In this document: positions 19,791-28,915 of the stretch, piece by piece
How the letters are laid out: every line of letters starts with the position of its first letter
Position numbering within the stretch: position 1 is the stretch's first letter
Assembly: GCF_014199205.1 (NCBI RefSeq)
Contig: NZ_JACIJD010000007.1
Span: 162,731-226,730, forward strand
DNA: 64,000 nt
Source: Muricoccus pecuniae
GTDB taxonomy: Bacteria > Pseudomonadota > Alphaproteobacteria > Acetobacterales > Acetobacteraceae
Direction of reading: 5' to 3'
Made by a program: the position numbers and the translations under genes
Notes under the pieces: model-generated
Database searches by the model: none
What the model was told of the DNA's origin: nothing
What the model saw: only the letters and a program-made list of their open reading frames with translations

Positions 19791-20525
19791 ATGTTCGGCA
19801 TCCGCTTCAACCACGGCACCATCGAGCGGAACCTCATCCTGCTCGGCGTGCTCACCCTGATCACCATCTCGATCGGCGGCCTGGTGCAGGTCATCCCGCT
19901 CTTCACCGTGGAGAGCACGATCGAGCGAGTGGGCGGCATCCGCCCCTACACGCCGCTCGAGCAGGCCGGGCGCGACATCTACGTGCGCGAGGGCTGCTAT
20001 ACCTGCCACAGCCAGATGGTGCGCCCCTTCCGCGACGAGCGGGAGCGCTACGGCCACTACTCGCTTGCCGCGGAGAGCATGTTCGACAAGCCCTTCCAGT
20101 GGGGCAGCAAGCGCACGGGGCCCGACCTCGCCCGCGTCGGCGGCCGCTACTCCGACGAGTGGCAGGTCATGCACCTCCGCGACCCCCGCCACCTCGTGCC
20201 GGAGAGCATCATGCCCTCCTACGGCTTCCTCGACCGCCCGCTGAACTACGCGGACATCAAGGACAAGCTGGCGACGCTGCGCGCGGCCGGCGTGCCCTAC
20301 ACCGACGCGATGGTCGCCAACGCCCGCGAGGACCTCGAGGCGCAGGCCCGCCCGGCCGAGGACGGCAGCGCCTTCTCTGCCCGCTACGGCCGCGCCCGGC
20401 AGATGGACCCGGACGGCAACGCGAAGGCGATCACCGAGATGGACGCTCTCGTGGCCTATCTGCAGATGCTCGGCACCCTCGTGGACTTCTCCGAGGTCAC
20501 GCCCGAGCGGCTGCGGCAGCAGTGA
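19791..20525 (+). CDS. ccoO: Cytochrome c oxidase cbb3-type subunit II
   Basis: A 244-residue membrane-anchored monoheme cytochrome c. One N-terminal helix anchors it in the inner membrane, and the periplasmic domain binds heme at CYTCH (residues 70-74), followed by [10 protein letters not shown]. The distal Met ligand should lie in the C-terminal half near IMPSYGF. It carries electrons from CcoP to CcoN. The start at 19791 is the ATG that begins the family motif [14 protein letters not shown]; the frame extends further upstream only inside ccoN. Maturation would need the Ccm system. Confidence 0.97.
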   Translation: MFGIRFNHGTIERNLILLGVLTLITISIGGLVQVIPLFTVESTIERVGGIRPYTPLEQAGRDIYVREGCYTCHSQMVRPFRDERERYGHYSLAAESMFDKPFQWGSKRTGPDLARVGGRYSDEWQVMHLRDPRHLVPESIMPSYGFLDRPLNYADIKDKLATLRAAGVPYTDAMVANAREDLEAQARPAEDGSAFSARYGRARQMDPDGNAKAITEMDALVAYLQMLGTLVDFSEVTPERLRQQ

Positions 20526-20535
20526 GGAGGCGGAT

Positions 20536-20688
20536 ATGACCCTCGAGCAGTTCCACAGCCTCCTGGTGACCACCTGGATCGTCTGGTTCTTCGTCCTCTT
20601 CGGCGGAATCGTCACCTGGGCCCTGTGGCCCAGCCGCCGGGAGAATTTCGAGCGCGCGCGGCAGATCCCGCTGCGCGAGGCCGAGTAG
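20536..20688 (+). CDS. ccoQ: Cytochrome c oxidase cbb3-type subunit CcoQ
   Basis: A 50-residue small subunit. It has one transmembrane helix (residues 13-34, rich in Trp and Phe, with WIVWFFVLFGGIVTWALWP) and a basic C-terminal tail. CcoQ stabilises the complex. A strong GAGGAGG site lies 6-12 bases before the ATG, which is 10 bases after the ccoO stop. It ends 12 bases before ccoP, so the order NOQP is complete. Confidence 0.92.
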   Translation: MTLEQFHSLLVTTWIVWFFVLFGGIVTWALWPSRRENFERARQIPLREAE

Positions 20689-20700
20689 GAGCGCGCCGCG

Positions 20701-21573
20701 ATGTCCCATGCAGTTGAACGCGACGAGATCACCGGCACCGCCACCACCGGCCACGAGTGGGACGGCATCCGGGAGCTGAACACGCCGCTGCCGAAGTGGT
20801 GGCTCTGGACCTTCTACGCCACCATCGCCTTCGCCCTCCTCTGGGTGATCCTCTACCCCGCCCTGCCCATCACGGGTGCGACGGGCCTGCTCGGCCACAC
20901 CGCGCGCGGCGAGGCGGAGCAGGATCGCCTGGCCCAGTCCGCGGCGGCCGAGCCGATGCTGGCGCGGCTGCGCGGGGCGGATCCCGATGCGATCATCGCG
21001 GACCCCGACCTGCGCGCCTACGCCATCGCCGGCGGGCGCGTCGCCTTCGCCAATACCTGCGCCGGCTGCCACGGCGCGGGCGGGCAGGGCGCGCCGGGCT
21101 TCCCGACCCTGGCCGATGACGAGTGGCTCTGGGGCGGCAAGCTGGCCGAGGTGGAGCAGACGATCCGCCACGGCATCCGCGCGCCGGACGACGAGGCGAC
21201 GCGTTCCTCCCTCATGCCCCGCTTCGTGGCGGACGGCATGCTGACGGGCGCGCAGGCGAACGACGTGGTCGAGCACGTGCTCTCCCTCACCGGGCGCACG
21301 ACGGACGCGGCGGCCGCCACGCGTGGCGCGGCGGTCTTCGCCGAGAACTGCGCGAGCTGCCATGGCGAGCGCGGCATGGGCAACCGCGAAATGGGCGCGC
21401 CGAACCTCGCCGACCAAGTCTGGCTCTTCGGTGGCGACAAGGCGAGCCTGCTGCGCACCGTCTCCCTCGGGCGCGGTGGCGTGATGCCGGCCTGGGAGAA
21501 GCGGCTGGATCCGGCCACGATCCGCATGCTCACCGTCTATATCCACAGCCTGGGCGGGACTGAGGCGCGCTGA
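20701..21573 (+). CDS. ccoP: Cytochrome c oxidase cbb3-type subunit III
   Basis: A 290-residue diheme cytochrome c with one N-terminal helix after the family motif EWDGIRELNTPLPKWW. Two heme sites are present: CAGCH (residues 120-124) and CASCH (217-221). The predicted distal Met ligands lie in RSSLMPRF and GGVMPAWE. CcoP takes electrons from soluble cytochrome c or the bc1 complex and passes them to CcoO. It is transcribed with ccoNOQ, and ccoG starts two bases after its stop codon. Confidence 0.97.
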   Translation: MSHAVERDEITGTATTGHEWDGIRELNTPLPKWWLWTFYATIAFALLWVILYPALPITGATGLLGHTARGEAEQDRLAQSAAAEPMLARLRGADPDAIIADPDLRAYAIAGGRVAFANTCAGCHGAGGQGAPGFPTLADDEWLWGGKLAEVEQTIRHGIRAPDDEATRSSLMPRFVADGMLTGAQANDVVEHVLSLTGRTTDAAAATRGAAVFAENCASCHGERGMGNREMGAPNLADQVWLFGGDKASLLRTVSLGRGGVMPAWEKRLDPATIRMLTVYIHSLGGTEAR

Positions 21574-21575
21574 TC

Positions 21576-23078
21576 ATGAGCCGGATGGAAAAGCCCGAGG
21601 CCTTCGCGCCGGACGACCGGTCCCAGCCTCTCTACGCCGACCGCGTGCGGGTCTACCCGCAGGCGGTGCAGGGAGCGGTCCGGCGCTCGAAGTGGGCCAT
21701 CCTGGTCCTCTGCCTCGGGCTCTACTATCTCGTGCCCTGGCTGCGCTGGGACCGCGGTCCCGGCCAGCCGGACCAGGCCGTGCTCGTGGACATGGAGCAC
21801 GGCCGGCTCTTCTTCTTCTTCCTCGAGATCTGGCCGCAGGAGGTCTACTACCTCACGGGCCTCCTGCTGCTCGGCGCCATCGCGATCTTCGCCGCGACCT
21901 CGCTCTTCGGCCGCGTCTGGTGCGGCTTCGCCTGCCCGCAGACGGTCTGGACCGACCTCTACATGCTCGTGGAGCGCCTGATCGAGGGCGACCGGAACGC
22001 CCGCATGCGGCGCGACCGCAAGCCGCGCTGGAGCGCCGCCGACTGGGGCCTGAAGATCGGCAAGCACCTGGCCTGGGTGGCGATCGCCGCGCTCACGGGC
22101 GGGGCCTGGGTGATGTACTTCACCGACGCGCCGACCCTCGCGCGGGAGGTGCTGACCCTCAGCGTGCCGACCGTCACGCTCGGCTTCATCGGCCTCTTCA
22201 CCTTCACCACCTATCTCCTCGCCGGCTGGGCGCGGGAGCAGGTCTGCACCTACATGTGCCCCTGGCCGCGCTTTCAATCCGCGATGCTGGACAGCGACAG
22301 CCTCGCCGTTTCCTACCGCGGCTGGCGCGGCGAGCCTCGCGGCAAGGCGCGCGATGCCGGCGTGGGTGACTGCGTCGATTGCCGCGCCTGCGTGAATGTC
22401 TGCCCCACGGGCGTCGACATCCGCGACGGCATGCAGATGGCCTGCATCAACTGCGGCCTCTGCATCGATGCGTGCGACGGCATCATGGCCAAGCTCGGCC
22501 GCCAGACCGGGCTGATCGCCTTCGAGACGGTGGGCAATCTCGCCGCCGGCCACGCGGCCACCGCCGCCATCCCGCCCGGCCCCGCGCGCTGCGCCCCCGG
22601 CATGGCAGCGCGCCGTCCCGCGCGGTTGATGCGCCCGCGCACGGTGCTCTATGCCGCCGCCATGACGCTGATCGGCGGGATCATGCTTCTCGGCCTCGCG
22701 ACGCGCCGCGACGTGTCGCTAGAGGCGCTGCGCGACCGTTCGCCGCTCTTCGTCCGCCTCGCCGACGGAAGCATCCGCAACAGCTACACGCTCAAGCTCT
22801 CGGACCGCCGCCCGACCCCGGACCACCTCGCAATCTCCGTGGAGGGGCTCCCCCCGGGCGCGAGCTGGGGCGTGCTCGATGTCAGCGAGGCGGATGCCGC
22901 TGGCCGTCCCGTCGTCGCCACGCGCGCCGACGGGGTGGCGGAGTACCGGCTCTTCGTGACCACCGCGCCCGAGGCGCGGCCTGAGGAGGAGAGCACCCCG
23001 GTGCGGATCCAACTTCTCGCTCCCGGCGGCGCCGAGCGCGCCTCGGTCGGCACCATCTTCCTGAGGCCCCGGACATGA
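21576..23078 (+). CDS. ccoG: Cytochrome c oxidase accessory protein CcoG (FixG)
   Basis: A 500-residue polyferredoxin membrane protein. Four to five helices fill the N-terminal half, which includes the cysteine motif WCGFACPQTVW and YMCPWPRFQ. Two [4Fe-4S] ferredoxin motifs follow: CVDCRACVNVCPTG from residue 266 and CINCGLCIDACDG from 290. The C-terminus is a periplasmic Ig-like domain. CcoG takes part in cbb3 assembly; it has been reported to reduce Cu(II) for delivery to CuB. A second ATG 9 bases in is possible. The stop overlaps ccoH. Confidence 0.95.
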   Translation: MSRMEKPEAFAPDDRSQPLYADRVRVYPQAVQGAVRRSKWAILVLCLGLYYLVPWLRWDRGPGQPDQAVLVDMEHGRLFFFFLEIWPQEVYYLTGLLLLGAIAIFAATSLFGRVWCGFACPQTVWTDLYMLVERLIEGDRNARMRRDRKPRWSAADWGLKIGKHLAWVAIAALTGGAWVMYFTDAPTLAREVLTLSVPTVTLGFIGLFTFTTYLLAGWAREQVCTYMCPWPRFQSAMLDSDSLAVSYRGWRGEPRGKARDAGVGDCVDCRACVNVCPTGVDIRDGMQMACINCGLCIDACDGIMAKLGRQTGLIAFETVGNLAAGHAATAAIPPGPARCAPGMAARRPARLMRPRTVLYAAAMTLIGGIMLLGLATRRDVSLEALRDRSPLFVRLADGSIRNSYTLKLSDRRPTPDHLAISVEGLPPGASWGVLDVSEADAAGRPVVATRADGVAEYRLFVTTAPEARPEEESTPVRIQLLAPGGAERASVGTIFLRPRT

Positions 23079-23554
23079 CCACGATGGCTCGTCCCTCCGC
23101 CGCGCGCGGCCGCTGGATCCCCTGGATCTTCGTGGGCGGCTTCCTCATCGTGATCGGGGTGAACGGCGTGCTGATCACCGCCGCCGTCCGCACCTATACC
23201 GGCACGACCACGGCCGGCGCCTATGACCGCGGGCGCAGCTACGGCGATGTGCTCGCCGAGGCCGCGCGGCAGAAGTCGCTGGGATGGACGGCGCGCGCCG
23301 CGCGCGATGCGGGCGGGGTGACCCTCTCGGTGCGGCTGCCCGATGGCAGCGCGCTGCCGGCGGACGCCACCGTCACCGGCTCTCTCCAGCGCCCGCTGGA
23401 GCGTGCCTCCTTCCCGCTTGACTTCAATCCCGCCGCGCCCGGCGCCTGGCGTGCCGAGATCGCCCCGCCCGCGCCCGGTGCCTGGGAGGCGGTGCTGACG
23501 GTCTCGCGCGGCGCCGACCGGCTGGAACTGCGCGAGAGGCTCGTCTTCCCGTGA
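23075..23554 (+). CDS. ccoH: FixH family protein CcoH
   Basis: A 159-residue protein with one N-terminal transmembrane helix (RWIPWIFVGGFLIVIGVNGV) and a periplasmic beta-rich domain containing YDRGRSYGDVLAEAARQKSL, the family signature. CcoH is required for cbb3 assembly and stays associated with the oxidase. Both ends overlap its neighbours by 4 bases (ATGA with ccoG, GTGA with ccoI), so it is part of the ccoGHIS operon. Length and motifs are normal. Confidence 0.93.
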   Translation: MTTMARPSAARGRWIPWIFVGGFLIVIGVNGVLITAAVRTYTGTTTAGAYDRGRSYGDVLAEAARQKSLGWTARAARDAGGVTLSVRLPDGSALPADATVTGSLQRPLERASFPLDFNPAAPGAWRAEIAPPAPGAWEAVLTVSRGADRLELRERLVFP

Positions 23555-25917
23555 CCGCACTCCCCTCCCGCATCGAGGCCGAGGCCCCGCGCGCCTCCGC
23601 CACGGCCTGCGTCCATTGCGGCGCGCCCGTGCCGGCCGGCACCCGCTTCTGCTGCGCGGGATGCGAGGGGGCGGCCGCCCTCATCGCCGGGCTCGGCCTG
23701 GACGCCTTCTATCGCCGGCGCGAGGCGGCGGAGGGGGAGATCCGCCCTACGGCCCTGCCGCCCGTCGACTTCGCCGCCCGCGCGGAGCCGCTGCGCGGCG
23801 GCGCGGAGCACCGGCTGGACCTGATGGTCGCGGGGCTGACCTGCGGCGCCTGCGTCTGGCTTGTCGAGCAGGCCCTGGCGAGCGACCCCGACGTGATCGG
23901 CGCCCGCGCCAGCCTCACCGCCCGCCGGCTCACCGTCACCTGGCGCGGCCCGGCCGCGAAGGCGGAGGCGCTGGCGGGGTTGGTCGCGCGGCTGGGCTTC
24001 CAGGTCGCCCCTTGGTCCGCCGCCTGCCTCCGCGCCACCGAGGATGCGGAGGAGCGCGCGCTGATCCGCGCGCTCGGCATCGCGGCCTTCGGCGCCTCCA
24101 ACGTGATGATGCTCTCCGTCGCCGTCTGGGTCGGCAGCGACATGGGGGAGGCGACGCGCGGGCTGATGCACTGGCTCGCCGCGCTGATCGCCATGCCGGT
24201 CGTGCTGGTGGCCGGCATGCCCTTCTACCGCTCCGCCATCGCCGCGCTGCGGGCCGGGCGGGTGAACATGGACATGGCCGTCTCGCTCGGCGTGCTGGCG
24301 ACCACGGCGATGAGCCTCTCGGAGGCGCTCCGCAACGGCCCCTTCACCTGGTTCGACGGCGCGACGGCGCTGCTGGCCCTCCTGCTCGGCGGCCGCGTGC
24401 TCGACCGCGCCGCCCGCCGCCGCGCCCGCCAGGCCTGCGCCGAGCTGCTGGCCCTCCAATCCGCGGAGGTGACGCGGCTGGAGGCGGACGGCACCGCGCA
24501 CCGCATCGGCTCGGAGCATGTGCGCCCGGGCGACCGGTTGCTCGTCGCGCCGGGCGAGCGGCTCTCGCTGGACGGCGTGCTGGAGGAGGGCGAGGCGCTG
24601 CTCGACACCGCGGCGAGCACGGGCGAGAGCCTGCCCCGCCGCTTCGCCGCAGGCGCCGATCTGCCCGCGGGCGCGGTGAATCTCGGCGCGGCCCTGGTGC
24701 AGCGCGTGACCGCCGCCGCCTCGGAAGGCTCGCTGGCCGCCGTCGCGCGGATGCTGGAGCGGGCCGAGAGCGCGCGGGGCCGCTACGTCTCGATCGCCGA
24801 CCGCGCGGCCCGGGTCTACGTGCCCGTCGCGCATGTGGTGGCGCTGGCCACCTTCCTCGGCTGGTGGTTCGGCATGGGCGTCTCCTGGCAGGCCGCGCTG
24901 GTTCCTGCCGTGGCCTCGCTGATCGTCACCTGCCCCTGCGGCCTCGCCATCGCGGTGCCCGCGGTGCAGGTGGTCGCGGTGGGCGCGCTGTTCCGCCGCG
25001 GCGTGCTCGTCGGTTCCCCCACGGCACTGGAGCGCGTGGCGGCCTGCGACGTCGCGGTGCTGGACAAGACGGGCACGCTGACCACCGGGCGCCCCGAGCT
25101 GCTGCCGGACCCCGCCCGGCCCGCGGGCGCGCTCGAGGCCGCGGCGGCCCTCGCCGCCAGCAGCCGCCATCCGCTCTCCCGCGCCCTGGTCGCCGCCTGC
25201 CCCGGGGGTGTCACCCCCGCCGGCGAGGTGGAGGAGGTCCCGGGTGCCGGCCTGCGCCGCGGTGCGGAGCGGCTGGGCAGCGCCGCTTTCTGCGGAGCCG
25301 TGGATGCCGGGGAGGGGGAGGGGCCGAGCCTCTGGTACCGCGCGGGTGCCGAGGCAGCACCGATCGTCTTCCGCTTCGCCGACCCGCTGCGGCGCGACGC
25401 GGCCGAGGCCGTGGCCGCCCTGCGGCGCCTCGGGCTGGAGGTGGAGCTCCTCTCCGGGGACACGCCGGCCGCTGTCTCGGCCGCGGCCGGGGCGCTCGGG
25501 ATCGAGACCTGGCGCGCGGGCGCCACGCCCGCCGACAAGGCCGCCCGGATCGAGGCCCTGCGCGCCGAGGGCCGCCGCCCATTGATGCTGGGCGACGGCA
25601 TCAACGACGCCGCGGCGCTGGCCCTGGCGCATGCCTCCGCCAGCCCGGCGGGCAGCACCGACCTTGCGCAATCCGCGGCCGACCTCGTGCTGCGGGCCGA
25701 AGGGCTATCGGCCCTGCCGGCCGCCATCGCGACCGCGCGGCGTGCCCAGCGGGCGGCGCGGCAGAACATCGCCTTCAGCCTTGTCTACAACCTCGTGGCG
25801 GTGCCGACGGCGATCACCGGCATCGTCACGCCGCTGATCGCGGCGCTGGTGATGGCTTCCTCGTCGCTCGCCGTGATCCTGAACGCGCTCCGTGTGGGGC
25901 GGGAGGCTTCGAGATGA
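23551..25917 (+). CDS. ccoI: Copper-translocating P-type ATPase CcoI (FixI)
   Basis: A 788-residue P1B-ATPase for cbb3 copper supply, exporting Cu(I) towards the periplasm. It has an N-terminal Cys-rich segment (CVHCGAPV, FCCAGCEG), an HMA domain with CGAC (Cys98, Cys101), the transmembrane CPC metal site (461-463), the phosphorylated Asp505 in DKTGTLT and the hinge GDGINDAAALA. This slow copper pump serves CuB insertion rather than detoxification. Start is a GTG overlapping the ccoH stop; the stop overlaps ccoS. Confidence 0.96.
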   Translation: MTALPSRIEAEAPRASATACVHCGAPVPAGTRFCCAGCEGAAALIAGLGLDAFYRRREAAEGEIRPTALPPVDFAARAEPLRGGAEHRLDLMVAGLTCGACVWLVEQALASDPDVIGARASLTARRLTVTWRGPAAKAEALAGLVARLGFQVAPWSAACLRATEDAEERALIRALGIAAFGASNVMMLSVAVWVGSDMGEATRGLMHWLAALIAMPVVLVAGMPFYRSAIAALRAGRVNMDMAVSLGVLATTAMSLSEALRNGPFTWFDGATALLALLLGGRVLDRAARRRARQACAELLALQSAEVTRLEADGTAHRIGSEHVRPGDRLLVAPGERLSLDGVLEEGEALLDTAASTGESLPRRFAAGADLPAGAVNLGAALVQRVTAAASEGSLAAVARMLERAESARGRYVSIADRAARVYVPVAHVVALATFLGWWFGMGVSWQAALVPAVASLIVTCPCGLAIAVPAVQVVAVGALFRRGVLVGSPTALERVAACDVAVLDKTGTLTTGRPELLPDPARPAGALEAAAALAASSRHPLSRALVAACPGGVTPAGEVEEVPGAGLRRGAERLGSAAFCGAVDAGEGEGPSLWYRAGAEAAPIVFRFADPLRRDAAEAVAALRRLGLEVELLSGDTPAAVSAAAGALGIETWRAGATPADKAARIEALRAEGRRPLMLGDGINDAAALALAHASASPAGSTDLAQSAADLVLRAEGLSALPAAIATARRAQRAARQNIAFSLVYNLVAVPTAITGIVTPLIAALVMASSSLAVILNALRVGREASR

Positions 25918-26090
25918 CCGCGCTCACGCTGCTCGTGCCGCTCGCCTTCGGGCTGGGCGTGCTCGCCCTGCTGTTCTTCGGCTGGACGCTGAGGAACGGC
26001 CAGTATGACGACCCCGACGGGGCCGCCAGCCGCATCCTTTTCGACGAGAACCGGGAGAACCCGCCATGCCCGCCAACGGCTTCACGCTGA
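25914..26090 (+). CDS. ccoS: cbb3-type cytochrome oxidase assembly protein CcoS
   Basis: A 58-residue membrane protein with one helix (LLVPLAFGLGVLALLFFGW) followed by the family signature of a basic residue, GQYDDPDGAASRILFD. CcoS is needed for cofactor insertion into cbb3 oxidase. Its ATG overlaps the ccoI stop. The last 14 residues overlap the next gene's start by 25 bases; family members usually end near FDE/D, so this tail is a little longer than typical. Confidence 0.9.
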   Translation: MTALTLLVPLAFGLGVLALLFFGWTLRNGQYDDPDGAASRILFDENRENPPCPPTASR

Positions 26091-26275
26091 CCCGCACCCT
26101 GTATATCATCGTGTCGGGGCTCCTCGCGCTGTTCGGCGCCTTCGCCGCCTCGCGCGCGACCGACATCGGCTTCAGCCTCTTCGGCTATGGCCTCATCTTC
26201 TTCGGCTACGCCTTCGGCTTCTGGATGGTGAAGCGCGGGCTCGATGCCGGGGAGGGCGCGGCCGAGGGCGCCTGA
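26066..26275 (+). CDS. Small two-helix membrane protein at the end of the cco cluster
   Basis: A 69-residue protein with two hydrophobic helices (about 11-28 and 35-54) separated by a short loop with RATDIGF, and an acidic tail. It begins with a good GGGAGA site inside the last codons of ccoS, so it is translationally coupled to the cco operon. I do not know the family. The position suggests a small accessory or regulatory subunit of the oxidase, but that is inference only. Confidence 0.68.
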   Translation: MPANGFTLTRTLYIIVSGLLALFGAFAASRATDIGFSLFGYGLIFFGYAFGFWMVKRGLDAGEGAAEGA

Positions 26276-26298
26276 CCGCCCTTAAGGGATTTTCAGGG

Positions 26299-26338
26299 TT
26301 TTCCGTGCAGCATCGGGAGAGACCCTGGTCACGGAAAA
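26299..26338. terminator. Inverted repeat after the cco cluster
   Basis: TTTTCCGTG (26299-26307) pairs with CACGGAAAA (26330-26338) across a 22-base loop that contains a second possible pairing (AGGGT/ACCCT). It lies between the cco operon and the next gene and may end transcription. The long loop and absence of a clear T tract make this tentative. Confidence 0.45.
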
Positions 26339-26344
26339 TCCGGA

Positions 26345-27592
26345 ATGCAGATGCGACTACTCAACCTGGACCGCAGCAGCGACAGGCTGGCGCTGTTCAG
26401 GGCCCGGAACCCGCACCTGGCCGGGATCGAGCGGGTGAGCGCGGTGGATGGTCGCCTTGCGGACCGTCGCCGCCTCATCGAACACGGGATCATGAGTCCC
26501 GATCTCAACTACTCCGACGGCGCGGTGGGCTGCGCGATGTCGCATCTCACGCAATGGCGCGACGCTGCCCAGGGCGGCGAGCCGCTGACGATCATCGAGG
26601 ATGACGCCGTTCTCTGCGCCAATTTCGAGGAGGAATCGGCGCGCGTCCTGGCCGGCCTGCCGGATGACTGGGAATACGTGATGTGGGGCTTCAACTTCGA
26701 TGCCCCCCTTACCTTCCATCTCGGCGAGGGGCTTTCCCCCTGCACCTCGGCCTTCGATCAAGCCGCGATGCGACAGGACATCAGGAATTTCGCGTCCCGG
26801 CGGGTCAGCACCATGGCGTTCCGCCTCCTGCGCGGCTTCGGCACGGTCTGCTATTCCATCTCGCCGCGCGGAGCGATGCGCCTGGTCGAGTTCTGCCTCC
26901 CGCTTCGCCCCATGGACACCATGCATCCTGGCCTGGCGCACCGCATCGCCAACGCCGGCATCGACAACATGCTCGCCCGGGTTTGGCCCGAGATGGCGGC
27001 ATACGTCGCCGTGCCTCCCCTTGCGCTGACCGAGAACGACCACCGGGTGAGCACGATCCAGGCTGCAGGCACTCCACAACCTCCGGCGCAGAAGGTGGCA
27101 TTCCCCGAACCGGACGCCTTCGCTGCCGTCTTCGAGCGCATCGGGGTGACCAACGCCGTGGCGGTCGGCATCCGCTCGGACCATTACACGGTTCTTCCCA
27201 CGGCAGCCCTGAGGCGTGTCGGATGGGGCGGCTTCGATATCGCGGAGGATGCCTCCCTTCTCGCCCGGGCGCTGACGGAGCGAGGGATCGAGCAGGGTTT
27301 CGACCTGCTGTTCCTCGGAACGGCTGACACGCCTGTGCCCTCGCTCTGCACCTTGCTCGGCTCCTTCCGGCCGCGCGCGGTTGTCGTGCCGGCGGACCGG
27401 GATGAGGCGCAGAGGCCTGCCCCGGCGGAGGCAGGGCGGCGCGGGCCGCCGCGTCTCAGCATGAAGCAGATCGCTGCAGGCTTCGGCTATTCCACACAGC
27501 CCTGCCCTGAGGCCGACGGGTATCTCCTGCTGCTGAGGCAGGGTATCTCCTGGGAAGAGCCTGCCGAGCCCGGGGTCGCAGTTCTGGCCTGA
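26345..27592 (+). CDS. Glycosyltransferase family 25-like protein with extra C-terminal domain
   Basis: A 415-residue protein. Residues 1-240 match the GT25 (LPS glycosyltransferase, LgtB-type) pattern: MRLLNLDRSSDRL, SDGAVGCAMSHLTQWRDA, IIEDDAV (the acidic metal-binding motif) and ISPRGAMRLVEF. About 150 further residues carry no GT25 motif; the stretch GFDLLFLGTADT and SFRPRAVVVPAD vaguely resembles the end of FkbM-type methyltransferases, but this is uncertain. GC content is lower than in the cco operon, so the gene may have been acquired. Start at 26345 or 26351. Confidence 0.75.
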   Translation: MQMRLLNLDRSSDRLALFRARNPHLAGIERVSAVDGRLADRRRLIEHGIMSPDLNYSDGAVGCAMSHLTQWRDAAQGGEPLTIIEDDAVLCANFEEESARVLAGLPDDWEYVMWGFNFDAPLTFHLGEGLSPCTSAFDQAAMRQDIRNFASRRVSTMAFRLLRGFGTVCYSISPRGAMRLVEFCLPLRPMDTMHPGLAHRIANAGIDNMLARVWPEMAAYVAVPPLALTENDHRVSTIQAAGTPQPPAQKVAFPEPDAFAAVFERIGVTNAVAVGIRSDHYTVLPTAALRRVGWGGFDIAEDASLLARALTERGIEQGFDLLFLGTADTPVPSLCTLLGSFRPRAVVVPADRDEAQRPAPAEAGRRGPPRLSMKQIAAGFGYSTQPCPEADGYLLLLRQGISWEEPAEPGVAVLA

Positions 27593-27616
27593 TCCCGCCG
27601 GGGAGCTAGGACCGCC

Positions 27617-28249
27617 TCAGCGCTTCGGCAGCGAGGCCCAGGCTTCGGCCAGCTTGTCGATCCGCTGCTCGGCCGGGGAGCGCCGGGGCGCCGAAGGCAT
27701 CGCCCCGGCCTGGACGGCATCGCCGCCCCAGTGCCGGACGGGGCCGGAATCCAGGTGGATGAAGCCCTGATCGGGGTAGAGGCCCACTCCGCCCCGGGCG
27801 AGCTTCCGTGCTGTATCGCCGAACTGCTGGAACTTCGCCGCCGGAATGTGGAGGTCAAGCGCTGCGGCCCGCAGATGCTGGCTGTCGCCCGCGCCGTGCA
27901 CGGCGCGGTTGGTCGCGATCGTGCGATAGCCCGACAGGACGACGAATTCCTGGATCTGCAGCCGACGGCCCATTTCCCAGACGATCTCGATGGCGTCGGG
28001 TTCGAACGGACGAACTTCCCCGGTATGGCTGTCCGCCAGCACCCGCGAGAGCTCCGCCATCGCGGCGGCGTCCGCCATGAGCCCGTTGTGGTAGGTGCCA
28101 GAGAACACCGACCCGGAGGCTGCGTGACGCAGACGGAGCTTGCGCGGCTCCAGGGTGGCGGGGAAGCGAGCCGTCCCCGCCCGCGCGGCGGGGCCGGCCG
28201 CGGCGAGGGTGGTCGCAGCGGTAGCGAGAAAAAGGGTCCGACGGCGCAT
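27617..28249 (-). CDS. DUF882/YcbK-like M15 family peptidase, Tat-exported
   Basis: A 210-residue protein with an N-terminal MRRRTLFLATAATTLAAAG, which fits a Tat or Sec signal peptide. The mature domain shows the M15A metal ligands: a His in GAGDSQHLRAAALDLHIP (H...D) and the later HLDSGPVRHWGG. This is the pattern of DUF882/YcbK proteins, which are related to D,D-carboxypeptidases and act on peptidoglycan in the periplasm. It is a single gene convergent with the GT25-like gene (24-base gap). A divergent intergenic region of 665 bases lies upstream. Confidence 0.85.
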   Translation of the reverse strand: MRRRTLFLATAATTLAAAGPAARAGTARFPATLEPRKLRLRHAASGSVFSGTYHNGLMADAAAMAELSRVLADSHTGEVRPFEPDAIEIVWEMGRRLQIQEFVVLSGYRTIATNRAVHGAGDSQHLRAAALDLHIPAAKFQQFGDTARKLARGGVGLYPDQGFIHLDSGPVRHWGGDAVQAGAMPSAPRRSPAEQRIDKLAEAWASLPKR

Positions 28250-28915
28250 GGCACTCCGTCTAGACAGCTCCGCTCGCTAACGGAACCCAACCTCACGCGA
28301 TTGCGAAAACATGGCCGATGTTTTGATCTAATCTCGCGGATTTGAGATCGCTTCTACAGCCATATCGGCGGCATTCCGACCTGGGAACTCCTGAACCGAA
28401 TCCTTGCGGGAGCGGACATAATCCCGGCATCCGGCAGGTGAGTTCCGCACATCCACGGGGTCGATGACGCGCTCCTGCGTCGGGTCCCATCAACATTGAG
28501 TAAGCAGGCCCGAAGTGACCGGGACGAGACTTGCGCTGGCTGCCGCAACTCGGCTCTTGTGCGGCGATAACGCAGGGGTGTTGCAGTCGGCAACCCACCT
28601 CGCCGTCCGGGGAGGACGTCGGATCGGGCTTAGAACCACGATCCGGAAAGATGCTGCGCGTGTTTCACTATTCGGCGCACAAATGCGTGATGGAGAGAAC
28701 GGAATGCGTTGCGGGTGCGCTTGTCGCGCGCAACTGCTCTTGCATGAGGGGCGTTCGCGCATGATGCTGCGGCTCGTCTCAAAAAGCGGAATATGTCTGT
28801 AATCTCTTCGTGTGCGGCCGGGAATTCCATTGCTGCGGATTTTGGCCGGTGTTACTGCACGCGTCACCTGAAACGGGAAGCTGAGTTTTTGACAGCAGCG
28901 AAGGAGATAAGTTGA
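28250..28915. other. Intergenic region upstream of the 15-kb glycan operon
   Basis: This stretch of 666 bases has visibly lower GC than the rest and no convincing gene; its short frames lack ribosome sites and codon bias. It should hold the promoters of the peptidase gene (minus) and of the large operon starting at 28916. The segment just before 28916 has AAGGAGA 9 bases before the ATG. I could not define a sigma-70 box with confidence. Confidence 0.6.

Noticed and set aside
28300..28800. Several 60-100 codon frames upstream of the glycan operon.
   Set aside because: They have no ribosome site, no codon bias and Cys/Arg-rich random-looking translations.
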